Below, piece by piece: positions 18,812 through 27,851 of a stretch of DNA of 64,000 nt; positions within the stretch are counted from its first letter, which is position 1, and every line of letters starts with the position of its first letter. This stretch comes from Methanolobus halotolerans. Lineage in GTDB: Archaea > Halobacteriota > Methanosarcinia > Methanosarcinales > Methanosarcinaceae. Both the position numbers and the translations under genes were made by a program. The stretch covers positions 1 through 64,000 of the forward strand of contig NZ_PGGK01000004.1 of NCBI RefSeq assembly GCF_004745425.1, written 5' to 3'. The notes below the pieces were generated by a model. It ran no database searches. It saw nothing but the letters and a program-made list of their open reading frames with translations, and was not told where the DNA came from.

Positions 18812-18944
18812 TTCTAACCCTCCGGCTGGAAAAAATAGTATTTGGTGGAATAAATAGGTAAGCGTTATTTTTTAACTTTTCGTATACAATAAAAGTAACA
18901 TGTTTTTTGGCAGGTGCCCTTGTGACACCTGCCTCAAAATGTGT

Positions 18945-19277
18945 TTATTTATATATCAGTCTGTAGGCATAAGTACCTATCAAAGGAAGCTTGAACTTCA
19001 TACCCCTGTATGCCAGGAAGGCAAGCAGAAGTACAAGGAACATAGATGGGAATCCCATGAAATCGGCTATGATCCATCCTACATAAGGAATCCATGCCAC
19101 CAGGAGGACTATCAGGGACAATGGAAGAAACACCATGACAGACTGCATTGCATGGAACCTGACGAACTTGTTATCCTGCTCGATCAGCAAAATAAGAATG
19201 CCGGTTATCCAGAATCCCACATAGCACAAAGCTGCAACTATATTCTCATCAAGACCCAGTTTTGTATCATATGCCAT
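18945..19277 (-). CDS. DUF4870/Tic20-like membrane protein at the end of the rnf operon
   Basis: 110 residues with three hydrophobic helices (ENIVAALCYVGFWITGILIL, FLPLSLIVLLVAWIPYVGW, FLVLLLAFLAYRG). The layout, with an amphipathic RFHAMQ segment between helices 1 and 2, is typical of DUF4870. In Methanosarcina acetivorans the rnf cluster likewise ends with a gene for a small membrane protein, so its place 4 bases after rnfB supports a link to the Rnf complex. Its role is unknown. Confidence 0.75.
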   Translation of the reverse strand: MAYDTKLGLDENIVAALCYVGFWITGILILLIEQDNKFVRFHAMQSVMVFLPLSLIVLLVAWIPYVGWIIADFMGFPSMFLVLLLAFLAYRGMKFKLPLIGTYAYRLIYK

Positions 19278-19281
19278 TATA

Positions 19282-20082
19282 TCACCTCGCCTCTATGGTA
19301 TTCTGAGGACATTTCTCCACACATATCCCGCAGGCCGTACATTTATCCTGGTCAATGACAGCGATGAAGTCCGTGACCTTGATAGCATCTTCAGGACAGT
19401 TCTTCTCACATATCTTACAGCCTATGCATCCCACGGCACAGACTGCCTTTACAGCTTTTCCTTTATCCCTGGACATACAACGTACATGTACCTTTTCGGA
19501 TTCCTTTGCAAAAACGATTATATCGTTCGGACATGAAGCTATACAGAGTCCACAGCTGGTACACAGGTTCTTATTCACATGCGGCAGACGGTCTTCACCT
19601 ATAGTGATAGCATCGAATGGACAGGCCCGTACGCAGGTACCGCGGCCCATACAACCGTAATTACAACCTTTCTCACCGTCAGAGAGCATCATAACTGCCT
19701 TGCAATCCTCAAAGCCGACGTACTCAAAACGATCGACACAGTTTAGGCCACCGTTGCACCTGATGAGAGGATATTCAACCTCACCCTCACCGACCTCTTG
19801 TCCAACAATACCACCGATCTCTTTTGCAACATCGAAGCCCCCTACAGGACAACCGGTGATCGGAGCATCTTCATTGACAACACGTTCTGCAAAGTCAGCA
19901 CACCCGGCAAAGCCACATGCTCCACAATTGGCACCCGGAAGAACGTCAATTATCTCCTCTACAAGAGGGTTAGTTTCTACCTTGAACTTCCTGGATGCAA
20001 CTATAAGCATTATGCCGACTGCAAGACCAAGACCTCCCAGTATGGCCATTGATTCTATAAGGAAAGTGCTAAGAGTACTCAT
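19282..20082 (-). CDS. rnfB: Rnf complex iron-sulfur subunit RnfB
   Basis: 266 residues: one N-terminal membrane helix, then a chain of Fe-S motifs. NCGACGFAGC is the RnfB-specific Fe-S domain, followed by the motifs CNYGCMGRGTCVRACP, CTSCGLCIASCP, CAVGCIGCKICEKNCP and CTACGICVEKCP, so about six clusters in all. It passes electrons between ferredoxin and the other Rnf subunits on the cytoplasmic side. Its ATG overlaps the rnfA stop by four bases. It is followed directly by the DUF4870-like gene. Confidence 0.95.
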   Translation of the reverse strand: MSTLSTFLIESMAILGGLGLAVGIMLIVASRKFKVETNPLVEEIIDVLPGANCGACGFAGCADFAERVVNEDAPITGCPVGGFDVAKEIGGIVGQEVGEGEVEYPLIRCNGGLNCVDRFEYVGFEDCKAVMMLSDGEKGCNYGCMGRGTCVRACPFDAITIGEDRLPHVNKNLCTSCGLCIASCPNDIIVFAKESEKVHVRCMSRDKGKAVKAVCAVGCIGCKICEKNCPEDAIKVTDFIAVIDQDKCTACGICVEKCPQNTIEAR

Positions 20083-20666
20083 ATAGGTATCACCCAGAAA
20101 TAATTGACAAAGGCAAGTGACAGCATCGTTGCTACGAAGAATGCCTGTGGCAGACCCCTTATAGATGAAGGAACGTGAACGAAGGTCGAGCGCTCCCTGA
20201 TAGAAGCCATCATGAGCATGACAATCGTATATCCTATACCTGCAGCAACACCGAATACAACGCTCTGTATGAAATTATATTCAGATAGAACATTGAGCAA
20301 CACTACACCCAGCACCGCACAATTTGTTGTGATAAGCGGCAGAAAGATACCTAGTGAGCGATATAAGCTTGGAATATTCTTCCTGACAACGAATTCCACT
20401 AACTGTACAAGCGCAGCAATGACCACGATGAAACTTATCAGGTTAAGGAATTCCATACTACGTGGCACAAGAATGTAAGTGTAAATCATATACGAAGCAG
20501 TCGCAGCCATCGTCATGACAAAAATTACTGCCCCTGACATTCCTGCAGCACTTTTGAAATCCTTGGTCACTCCTACAAAGGAACACAGTCCAAGGAACTG
20601 AATGATCAGGAAGTTCTTAATGAACACTCCTTCCATGAATATTGCAAATAAAGCCTTTTCTACCAT
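20079..20666 (-). CDS. rnfA: Rnf complex membrane subunit RnfA
   Basis: 195 residues from the ATG at 20666, preferred to 20675 because GGTGGT precedes it and the rnfE stop ends at 20668. Six membrane helices; NFLIIQFLGLCSFVGV and TTNCAVLGVVLL contain the conserved cysteines that bind a shared Fe-S cluster between RnfA and RnfE in the membrane. RnfA and RnfE are paralogues with opposite topology. It overlaps rnfB by four bases. Confidence 0.95.
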   Translation of the reverse strand: MVEKALFAIFMEGVFIKNFLIIQFLGLCSFVGVTKDFKSAAGMSGAVIFVMTMAATASYMIYTYILVPRSMEFLNLISFIVVIAALVQLVEFVVRKNIPSLYRSLGIFLPLITTNCAVLGVVLLNVLSEYNFIQSVVFGVAAGIGYTIVMLMMASIRERSTFVHVPSSIRGLPQAFFVATMLSLAFVNYFWVIPI

Positions 20667-20667
20667 T

Positions 20668-21282
20668 TTAACCACCTTTTGCTCTTTTTTTTGCCCTCTG
20701 GTAATTCACTATAGCCATCAGAACACCTATTGTAAGGAACGCACCCGGCGGCAGGATCATGGTGGTCACGGAAGGGTTTACCGGAAGTGACAGAAGTGTG
20801 TAACCAAATGTTACTATCTGCCCGGTTCCCAGAATTTCCCTTATCCCGCCTATGAGCATCAGTACCAGCAGGAAACCTGTGGAGATACCAAGCGCATCTA
20901 TGAAAGAGTAAAAGACATTGTTCTTGTTGGCGAATGCTTCGGCACGCCCTATGATTACACAGTTGACGACTATAAGGGGAATAAAAACACCCAGTGCCGC
21001 ATACATGGGCGGGAAATAGGCTTCCATGATCATATCTACAATAGACACAAATGTCGCTATGACTATAATGAAGATCGGAAGTCTTACAGCCGCAGGTATC
21101 TGTTTTCTCAGACTTGAAATGAAGATGTTTGCACAAACAAGTACAAAAGCCGTCCCTGCAGACATTCCAATTGCATTCTCAACTGATGTCGTCACAGCCA
21201 GTGCCGGACAGAGGCCTAACACCAGCCCAAAGATAGGATTATCCCTTGTAATTCCACGAATATATTCACTTAACGGATCCAT
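20668..21282 (-). CDS. rnfE: Rnf complex membrane subunit RnfE
   Basis: 204 residues from the ATG at 21282, chosen because AGGTGAT precedes it; GTG at 21291 is in frame. Six membrane helices with the family pattern NPIFGLVLGLCPALAVTT and VVNCVIIGRAEAFA, whose cysteines match those of RnfA. It is part of the ion-translocating core. The neighbours rnfG upstream and rnfA downstream are nearly contiguous. Confidence 0.95.
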   Translation of the reverse strand: MDPLSEYIRGITRDNPIFGLVLGLCPALAVTTSVENAIGMSAGTAFVLVCANIFISSLRKQIPAAVRLPIFIIVIATFVSIVDMIMEAYFPPMYAALGVFIPLIVVNCVIIGRAEAFANKNNVFYSFIDALGISTGFLLVLMLIGGIREILGTGQIVTFGYTLLSLPVNPSVTTMILPPGAFLTIGVLMAIVNYQRAKKRAKGG

Positions 21283-21291
21283 ATGTATCAC

Positions 21292-21864
21292 CTAAGCCTC
21301 TGTATCCTCTATTTCTTCGATCTTTGAGTCCATTGCATTAACAACCGCCCTTGAAGAGACAGTGGCACCGGTAATGGCATCTATGGACCCTCCATCCCGG
21401 GACAGATCAAGTTCCGACACAGGAACACCCTGGAACTGACTTCTGAAATCATTTGTGGTTATCTTTGCTCCCAGACCGGGAGTTTCCTCATGCCTTATAA
21501 TATCCATTCCCAATACGTTCGAGAAGGAAGAATCGACTGCCCCTGCAACCATGATAGGCCCTCCATAGCCCGTCTGCTCATGGAAAAAGGCATATGCTAC
21601 CACATTACCTGATTCGTCCAGCGCCCGGTAATAGAGGATATCCCTCTGACCATCCTCACCGACGGCTTGTGTTCCTTCGACCGGCTCGAATTCCTGGGCG
21701 TCGGGTATGAGCTCTTGCAGAATCTCTTCCTGGGCAGCCTGAATGTTCTTTTCCAGCTGCTCCTGGGTAGGAATATAGGTTATCCCGAGTAAAAGGGCTG
21801 CAATTACAGATATGATCACGAGTTTTCCAATGACGATAGCAGTCGTCCTATTTGAGTCAGTCAT
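21292..21864 (-). CDS. rnfG: Rnf complex flavoprotein subunit RnfG
   Basis: 190 residues: one N-terminal membrane helix, then an extracytoplasmic FMN-binding domain. The flavinylation motif is SIDAITGATVSS; the Thr of TGAT is where ApbE attaches FMN through a phosphoester bond, as shown for the Methanosarcina acetivorans protein. GYGGPIMVAGAVD is the conserved core of the domain. The gene overlaps rnfD by 8 bases. The transferase needed for this modification is encoded by apbE at the head of the locus. Confidence 0.95.
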   Translation of the reverse strand: MTDSNRTTAIVIGKLVIISVIAALLLGITYIPTQEQLEKNIQAAQEEILQELIPDAQEFEPVEGTQAVGEDGQRDILYYRALDESGNVVAYAFFHEQTGYGGPIMVAGAVDSSFSNVLGMDIIRHEETPGLGAKITTNDFRSQFQGVPVSELDLSRDGGSIDAITGATVSSRAVVNAMDSKIEEIEDTEA

Positions 21865-22873
21865 CTGACACCACCTCTGACCTCAGGCCAGGAGGAAGTC
21901 TGGCTACTACACGTTTATAGGAACGCTCAAGTAATGACTCCTGACCAAAACTTCCGGGAATGGTCCTTGATTCAAGGAATGAGGCTATACCGTTAGCAAG
22001 GAAAATACCGTATAGAGTTCCATCCACATAATTGCCGAAGTAACCGTAAATAGAAACAAGCACACCACAACCTACACCGTAGATCAGACGGCCTGCTTTT
22101 GTGATCGGGGTTGTTGGCGAATCCGTGGAAAGGAACAGAATACCAAAGATAACCACACCTATCATCGCATAAGATAACTCTTCTGTTAATTCCAGGAAAG
22201 TAAACATTGTCGCCAGGTATAGCAGTGGGTTCAACACACCTTCCTGCACAAGTTGCACGATCTCGGTAACAAAGGCTATGGCCTGGTTGAAAAAGAACAC
22301 TGTCAGGAAAAACGTCAGTGGTACTCTCCATTCTACGTATCTTTTATAGATAAGATATACTCCGCCTATCAGAGCAATTGGGGATACACCCACAAGCAGG
22401 CCAGCACCGCTCTCCAGCAGAATGTCTGAAACCGGACCGATATGCGGTATGGATGCAGGCGTCATGAAACCTGACCAGGCACTCCTGACAAATACCCATG
22501 AGACCAGTACAGGGTTGAAAATGTAGGAACCGATACCTCCAAAAGCGTGCTTGCCAATGGCAATGGCAAAGAACCCGCCTACCACAGGCAGCCATATGGG
22601 AGCTTCCGGCGGAGTCAACAGAGCGAACATAAGCCCGATCATCGCAGCATGGCCATCTTTTACTGTGACATTCTGTTTGAATATCATCTGTATGCCGTAC
22701 TCTGTTAGAACTGCTGCGATCACTGCTGCCAGTATGATCTCCAGGGCCGGTATTCCGAAGAAATATATCGCTATAAGACTAACGGGGACCAGAGCCACAA
22801 TTTTACTCCAGTTCATCGAACTGAAAGTGATCCTTTCTTTTTTATGAGGAGGAGCTGAAATCGTATAAGCCAT
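21857..22873 (-). CDS. rnfD: Rnf complex membrane subunit RnfD
   Basis: 338 residues from the ATG at 22873, one base after the rnfC stop and behind GGAGGTGA. A longer frame starting at 22936 lies inside rnfC and is not needed. About nine to ten membrane helices. In related NqrB/RnfD proteins a threonine carries a second covalent FMN; STDSPTTPITKAG is a candidate region here but I cannot fix the residue by eye. The protein belongs to the ion-pumping core that couples electron flow to a sodium gradient. Confidence 0.93.
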   Translation of the reverse strand: MAYTISAPPHKKERITFSSMNWSKIVALVPVSLIAIYFFGIPALEIILAAVIAAVLTEYGIQMIFKQNVTVKDGHAAMIGLMFALLTPPEAPIWLPVVGGFFAIAIGKHAFGGIGSYIFNPVLVSWVFVRSAWSGFMTPASIPHIGPVSDILLESGAGLLVGVSPIALIGGVYLIYKRYVEWRVPLTFFLTVFFFNQAIAFVTEIVQLVQEGVLNPLLYLATMFTFLELTEELSYAMIGVVIFGILFLSTDSPTTPITKAGRLIYGVGCGVLVSIYGYFGNYVDGTLYGIFLANGIASFLESRTIPGSFGQESLLERSYKRVVARLPPGLRSEVVSDD

Positions 22874-22874
22874 A

Positions 22875-24221
22875 TCACTCACCTCCGCAACAACCAAGTT
22901 TGAGATTTGACGATTCCTTGGGTGCAGCATCAGCATAAGCTCCTTCTATCGCATTCTTTGCATACCTGATAAGCTGCAGTACATGTATCTTAGAGGGGCA
23001 GACCACAGCACACCTACCACACTCAATACAGTTCTCTATGTGCATCTGCCGACATTCGTCAAAACGACCCTGGTCGGCCAGAACAGTAAGTCTGCTGGGT
23101 ACAAGGGATACCGGACATATATCCACGCAGCGCGCACAGTGTATACATGCAAGGGACTCATCCCGGAGGACCTCTTCCTTTGTAAGAAGGGTTATCCTTG
23201 TAGTGCCCTTGGTCACAGGCACTTCATCAGTATATTGTGCAACACCTGTAATCACGCCATTCGCAACGATCTTTGCGACCTCTCCCTCAGAGTTGCAGGA
23301 TTCTATAATATCTTTAAAAGGAGTGCCTATTCTTATGAGCATATATTCAGGGCAGTCCACCGTACCTTCAACAGTGATAACTGTTTCATAGTATGGCCTT
23401 CCTTCGTATACTGCATCATATAATGCTTTCGCTGATTTGATACTGCATACCGCAACACCCACATCCGTAGGATCACAGCCGATCCCGACCTTGCGGCCTG
23501 TCACATTATATGTAAAAAAGTTAAGGATCTTTTTTCCATAGATACGTTTCTGAGAAGCTACTATAATATTAGAATCCTGATCTCTGAAGTAATAACCTAA
23601 ACGGCGTTTTCCTACGAGAGGTGCCACTTTCAGAGCCTTCCCATTGACTTCAACATCCTCAAAAGCCTCGATGGACTCCTTATCATCCTTTCGGACTATT
23701 ATCGCACCCTTTGATGCCCCTGCAGCCTTCATCAGGAGTTTGAGGGCATCCATCATCTGGGAAGCATACTCCTTGGGAGTCTTGTATTTGCCACCAATCC
23801 ATTCGGACGCGGTGGAGTTTATAAGGACAATATCTATTTTTTTGTCCTCTGGCATGAGGACTGTATGTGTTGGTGCACCATAATGCTCAACAATGCCGGC
23901 CTCCTGCATCAGACTGATCAGTTTTTCCTGTGAGGTGTTCTCCGTTGGAACGAAATCCACAGTCTCCATGGATTCCGTGGTCTGTATGATCACACTTAGA
24001 ACTTTGTTACCATTGGGATGTGGTGCATTCTCTATCGCCAGAACCTCTCCGCAGACACTTGAGTGGACATCGGAAGAATAATAAGAGACGGATCTGCCGA
24101 TCTTCTGGCCTATGAGCACCTGATCACCTTTCTTTACAAGAGGTTCGCAAATCGTACCCAGATGTTGCTTTAATGGGATTATAACTTTTTGGGGGATTTT
24201 CTTCAATCTTTTACTTTCCAC
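22875..24221 (-). CDS. rnfC: Rnf complex peripheral subunit RnfC
   Basis: About 448 residues. I prefer GTG at 24221, four bases after GAGGTGAT; GTG at 24230 is also in frame. The N-terminal biotinyl-lipoyl-like fold (IIPLKQHLGTICEPLVKKGD) is followed by the NuoF-like domain, here with ACSIKSAKALYD-like helices, and two [4Fe-4S] motifs, CIHCARCVDICP and CIECGRCAVVCP, near the C terminus, which ends in CCGGE. The Rossmann-type NADH-binding glycine region of bacterial RnfC is not evident, in line with methanogens using the cytochrome MmcA and coenzyme M/methanophenazine chemistry rather than NADH. Confidence 0.93.
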   Translation of the reverse strand: MESKRLKKIPQKVIIPLKQHLGTICEPLVKKGDQVLIGQKIGRSVSYYSSDVHSSVCGEVLAIENAPHPNGNKVLSVIIQTTESMETVDFVPTENTSQEKLISLMQEAGIVEHYGAPTHTVLMPEDKKIDIVLINSTASEWIGGKYKTPKEYASQMMDALKLLMKAAGASKGAIIVRKDDKESIEAFEDVEVNGKALKVAPLVGKRRLGYYFRDQDSNIIVASQKRIYGKKILNFFTYNVTGRKVGIGCDPTDVGVAVCSIKSAKALYDAVYEGRPYYETVITVEGTVDCPEYMLIRIGTPFKDIIESCNSEGEVAKIVANGVITGVAQYTDEVPVTKGTTRITLLTKEEVLRDESLACIHCARCVDICPVSLVPSRLTVLADQGRFDECRQMHIENCIECGRCAVVCPSKIHVLQLIRYAKNAIEGAYADAAPKESSNLKLGCCGGE

Positions 24222-24231
24222 GATGATCACC

Positions 24232-25716
24232 TCAGAATGCCGGCTCCCTTTCTACCTCAGTGGGTCTCTGATCGGGTATCGACACACTTATTTCATTCCC
24301 GGTAAAGTCGCCGTCCGCTCCGGCGGGATCGGTTTGATATCCCAGTGCTTGCCAGTCGATCTCAGTGGCTGTGATGCCGTGACAGTCTGCACACGCAAGT
24401 GGTTCTGCCAGTCCTACGGTCGAGCCTGCAACATTATGGCTTACAGGGAAGTACATTTCCACATGTCTGAGCACTGCATTCGGATAATCTGCCTCACCGT
24501 CGCCATCTGCATCGAACGAACGCATCTCTTCTACCGTGACAGAACCATCATTGTCCTCATCTGCTCTCTGCACATGTGCAGGCAGGATCGGGTCGCCGAC
24601 TGCAGAACTGGCATTTGGATCTGCAAATACTGCCGGGTCCGTACCTTCATCCCACCAGATTCCGGTTATTACATTGTAGGGCCTCAATATCGCGTTTTCA
24701 GAATCCATACTGTCATTACGGGGTAGCTGATCGTAATAAGTACCATTGTACCATGCAAGAACAGGTGTGAACTGCGAATCATGGGTCACCGTTTCCATTA
24801 TGCCGTTGGCCCAGCTAAATCCACTTATAGGTGTCTCGTCGGATATCTCGCCACCCGGAAGAGCAGGTATGTGACAGGATTCACAGCTTACTGTTTCAAG
24901 GTGCCCATCGACCATTGCACCATGAGATATACCCTCATGGCAGCCAGAAGAATCACAACTTCTTATTTCCCCTTCAAACGCATCATGCATATTATCAGGA
25001 GCATTAAGCAGATATTTACGCCCAATCTGGTGGTCTTCAGTAACATGACATTCATAACAGTTGACATCTGCATGGACATCATACTGACCATGTTCAGGAG
25101 AAGTCCATGTGACAGCTGTTGTGGAAACCTCGCTTATATGACAGTTAGCGCACAACTCCTGCCGCGGAGCACCGTTCACATCATCATGTATCTCCGTAAC
25201 TATGGGAAGCGGTGTCAACACATCGAGCATATAGCTCAAGACATAAATGGAATCCTGCTGTGCGTGTGTCCTTGCATCATCAAGTGCAGCGTTAGTGGCC
25301 ATTCCAAAGTTACCTGCACTTATGACTTCTGAACGTTCATGATAATCATAAAGACCGTTCTGCTCATGACATATCATACAGTCTATGTCAAGACCATAAT
25401 CTGCCATGTATCCACCGCCCGGGTGCACCTGACCATATGTTGTTGCCAGATCCTCTCCTTCAAGGCTGCCGGCATCAACGCCATGTTCCATAATAGAAGT
25501 CCATGGAGCAAGGTCTTGTTGCACATGATACGACTCGGAAACCTCATCATACATACCGATATGACAGCCACCACAAGAACTATCAGACCACTCCTGCTGA
25601 GTCATGTAATGCTCTGCAAAAACCTCATTACCACTATAACCTGCATAAGCATTCACACCCGCTGCAGCAAACATCAAAACCAGGACCCCTATAAGAATTA
25701 CATTTAACTTATCCAT
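24232..25716 (-). CDS. mmcA: Rnf-associated multiheme cytochrome c MmcA
   Basis: 494 residues with a signal peptide (VILIGVLVLMFAAAGVNAYA). Heme motifs are CGGCH, CMICH, CANCH, CYECH, CESCH, CADCH and a spaced CDSSGCH (CX4CH), seven in all, as in the seven-heme MmcA of Methanosarcina acetivorans. It sits on the outer face of the membrane and takes electrons from Rnf to methanophenazine or outside acceptors. Odd point: residues 386-413 hold a canonical EF-hand loop DEDNDGSVTVEE and a second, incomplete loop DADGDG just before the last heme, suggesting a bound calcium. The gene lies 2 bases after the upstream unknown gene and 10 bases or fewer before rnfC. Confidence 0.94.
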   Translation of the reverse strand: MDKLNVILIGVLVLMFAAAGVNAYAGYSGNEVFAEHYMTQQEWSDSSCGGCHIGMYDEVSESYHVQQDLAPWTSIMEHGVDAGSLEGEDLATTYGQVHPGGGYMADYGLDIDCMICHEQNGLYDYHERSEVISAGNFGMATNAALDDARTHAQQDSIYVLSYMLDVLTPLPIVTEIHDDVNGAPRQELCANCHISEVSTTAVTWTSPEHGQYDVHADVNCYECHVTEDHQIGRKYLLNAPDNMHDAFEGEIRSCDSSGCHEGISHGAMVDGHLETVSCESCHIPALPGGEISDETPISGFSWANGIMETVTHDSQFTPVLAWYNGTYYDQLPRNDSMDSENAILRPYNVITGIWWDEGTDPAVFADPNASSAVGDPILPAHVQRADEDNDGSVTVEEMRSFDADGDGEADYPNAVLRHVEMYFPVSHNVAGSTVGLAEPLACADCHGITATEIDWQALGYQTDPAGADGDFTGNEISVSIPDQRPTEVEREPAF

Positions 25717-25718
25717 AG

Positions 25719-26138
25719 TTAACGTTCCTGTTCTTTTTTGCTCTCGATTTCTTCGAGCTGCTTGATAACGATTACAATAATATTCCTCAGGTTCTGCTCG
25801 TGGAGTATTCTCATGTCATCTGATACGTATTTACTGATCTCGAATGACTTACGGACGACTCTTACATTAAAATCGAAGACTCTGTCAAGCAGTCCTTTTT
25901 TCGGAGATTCGCCAAGAAAGTCCACGTCCATGTGATTGCCAAGAACATTTGCCTTAAGTTCGATCTTATCAAGAAGCGAGTCCGGCTTGACATAAATGAT
26001 ATGATGCTTCACAAAACCAAAATGCTTCTCTATACCCCTCCAGCCATACTCTTCCATTAACTGATGAAGGGCGACTATCAGGTACTTGTCCTTACTAGAA
26101 CCACCTCCCGTGTCTTTTTTTATAGTGGGGTTGCTCAT
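25719..26138 (-). CDS. Unknown soluble protein leading the rnf operon
   Basis: 139 residues from the ATG at 26138 (GGAAGT upstream); the frame is open to 26159. I do not recognise the family. It begins with a disordered MSNPTIKKDTGGGSSKD, then contains helices with ALHQLMEEYGWRGIEKHFG, a basic patch, and a long C-terminal amphipathic helix (LHEQNLRNIIVIVIKQLEEIE). It has no signal peptide, cysteine or membrane segment, so it is cytosolic. It is separated from mmcA by only 2 bases, so it is the first gene of the Rnf transcript. A regulatory or assembly role is possible but not shown. Confidence 0.6.
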   Translation of the reverse strand: MSNPTIKKDTGGGSSKDKYLIVALHQLMEEYGWRGIEKHFGFVKHHIIYVKPDSLLDKIELKANVLGNHMDVDFLGESPKKGLLDRVFDFNVRVVRKSFEISKYVSDDMRILHEQNLRNIIVIVIKQLEEIESKKEQER

Positions 26139-26242
26139 AATATTACTTCCTTCAAACAAATAAGATAATGAAATATACCGGAAACATCTTTCCTTCTGTT
26201 GTACCGCTGTACATAAATATCAATTATCTCCTTTCATACGAC
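26139..26242. promoter_or_regulatory. Bidirectional promoter between the rnf operon and apbE
   Basis: With the preferred starts, about 104 bases separate the divergent genes. TATA-like stretches are visible on both strands: ACATAAATATC on the plus strand near 26210-26221 and GGTATATTTC on the minus strand near 26171-26180. Opposed, closely spaced promoters would let one regulator control both the Rnf complex and its flavinylating enzyme. Confidence 0.45.
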
Positions 26243-27265
26243 ATGATGTATAAAACTGTTGCCGTTGTCCTGATAGCGGTTTTCACAGTATTATTAATGA
26301 TAAATTATGCACCCGGGACAGCAGAAGATGAGGAGGAGACCGGACACTTATATTCGACAACCAGAATCCTGATGGATACAACTGTGACAATAAGCGTCTT
26401 AAGTTCCGGGGAGGACGAGGCCCGGGCATCAATAGAAAAGGCCTTTGAAAAGATACAGTATGTAGACAATCTGATGAATAACTACGAAAACAGCAGTGAA
26501 CTCAGTTTGCTGAATGAGCAGGGGACTCTCAACAACACCAACCCTGATCTTATATATGTAATTAACAAGTCGAAGTATTATTCAGAAAGCAGCCAGGGAG
26601 CATTTGATATTTCAATATTCCCGATACTTGAACTATGGAAAAGCAAGTTCAGCCCGGGCGGCACATACGAAGCCCCAACTGAAGAAGAGATCAACGAAAC
26701 ACTTGAACTCGTCGATTATTCATCCATCCGAATAGAGGACAGCAATATCACTCTTGATAAAGAAGGTATGATGCTTACACTCGGAGGAGTTGCCAAGGGT
26801 TATGCAGTTGACCTGGCAATCAGGTCTTTGCGCGATGACGGCGTTGAAGCGGGATTTGTCAATGCCGGTGGTGACGGAAAATATATAGGACATAAACAGG
26901 TAGGAGTGCCCTGGAAGGTAGGCCTGCAGAACCCAGACAGGACAGAAGAAGCAATCGTAGTAATGGAGATGGAAGATATGGCAGTTGCCACAAGCGGGAA
27001 CTATGAGCGTTATTTCAATGATGCTGCCAAAGTTTCGCACATCTCGGACCCGCGCACAGGATACCCCTCACAGGATCTGATCAGTGTAACTGTCATAACA
27101 GAAAGTGCAATGGATGCTGATGCCTTTGCCACAGCAGTGTTCGTAATGGGAGAAGATGACGGGCTGGAGATGGTAGAGAGACTGGACGGAGTCGAATGTC
27201 TGATAATAACATCCGACAAAAGACTGATTCGCTCCGGCGGATTTGCGGAATACGAAAGCATCTGA
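26243..27265 (+). CDS. apbE: FAD:protein FMN transferase ApbE
   Basis: About 340 residues from ATG 26243 (26246 is possible; the frame is open from 26168, but that start would overlap the promoter region). One N-terminal membrane helix (TVAVVLIAVFTVLLMI) anchors it outside. Family motifs are GGVAKGYAVDLA, VNAGGDGKYIG, ATSGNYERYF and HISDPRTGYPS. ApbE moves FMN from FAD onto a threonine of target proteins; RnfG, and possibly RnfD, encoded next door are the obvious substrates. No Shine-Dalgarno is seen, so the transcript may be leaderless. Confidence 0.93.
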   Translation: MMYKTVAVVLIAVFTVLLMINYAPGTAEDEEETGHLYSTTRILMDTTVTISVLSSGEDEARASIEKAFEKIQYVDNLMNNYENSSELSLLNEQGTLNNTNPDLIYVINKSKYYSESSQGAFDISIFPILELWKSKFSPGGTYEAPTEEEINETLELVDYSSIRIEDSNITLDKEGMMLTLGGVAKGYAVDLAIRSLRDDGVEAGFVNAGGDGKYIGHKQVGVPWKVGLQNPDRTEEAIVVMEMEDMAVATSGNYERYFNDAAKVSHISDPRTGYPSQDLISVTVITESAMDADAFATAVFVMGEDDGLEMVERLDGVECLIITSDKRLIRSGGFAEYESI

Positions 27266-27308
27266 CACAACAGTATCGACTGCGGTCACCAGGGATGACA
27301 TGCACAGG

Positions 27309-27851
27309 TCATCCCAGCCTTACTTCATGTAATACTTCATAAACTGGCCCTTCGGGCGTAAGAGTACTTTTTTTGAGCTTGATAGAGTTCACCTGCATGG
27401 TACCCACATCAACATCTTTCAGTTCATCAAGCAGCTGCATAAAATCCTCTTTTTTCTTTTTTGGAAGATATTTAACTCTTGCAAGAGTTGCATGCGCATT
27501 GAAAGGATGAAGATCTTTAGTAAACTGGAAAGGCGAGAGTGATTCTTCTATTGATCTATGTAATTGTTCAAAGTCACCCTCGCAACCAAGCCAGATAACT
27601 TTTGCAAAGCGAGGTTTTGGGAAAACACCCACCCCTTTAATCGATGTTTTGAACGGTTCACATGATATGGAATCAAGTGCCTTTGATATACTTTCGATCT
27701 TCTCTTCAGGAACTTCACCGAGAAATTTTATTGTAATATGTACAATATCCGGTTTTACGAATTTAAACTTGAAATCAGTAAATTTCGATTGAATATCTGC
27801 GATATTAGAGTGCAACTCCTCCGGCAGATCCACTGCTACAAAAACTCTCAC
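27309..27851 (-). CDS. thpR: RNA 2',3'-cyclic phosphodiesterase (ThpR/LigT)
   Basis: About 180 residues from GTG at 27851, which gives the family-like start MRVFVAVDLP; ATG at 27872 is in frame. The two HxT motifs of 2H phosphoesterases are HITIKFLGEV and HATLARVKY. The enzyme opens 2',3'-cyclic phosphates at RNA ends and may act in RNA processing. It converges with apbE 43 bases away. Confidence 0.9.
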   Translation of the reverse strand: MRVFVAVDLPEELHSNIADIQSKFTDFKFKFVKPDIVHITIKFLGEVPEEKIESISKALDSISCEPFKTSIKGVGVFPKPRFAKVIWLGCEGDFEQLHRSIEESLSPFQFTKDLHPFNAHATLARVKYLPKKKKEDFMQLLDELKDVDVGTMQVNSIKLKKSTLTPEGPVYEVLHEVRLG

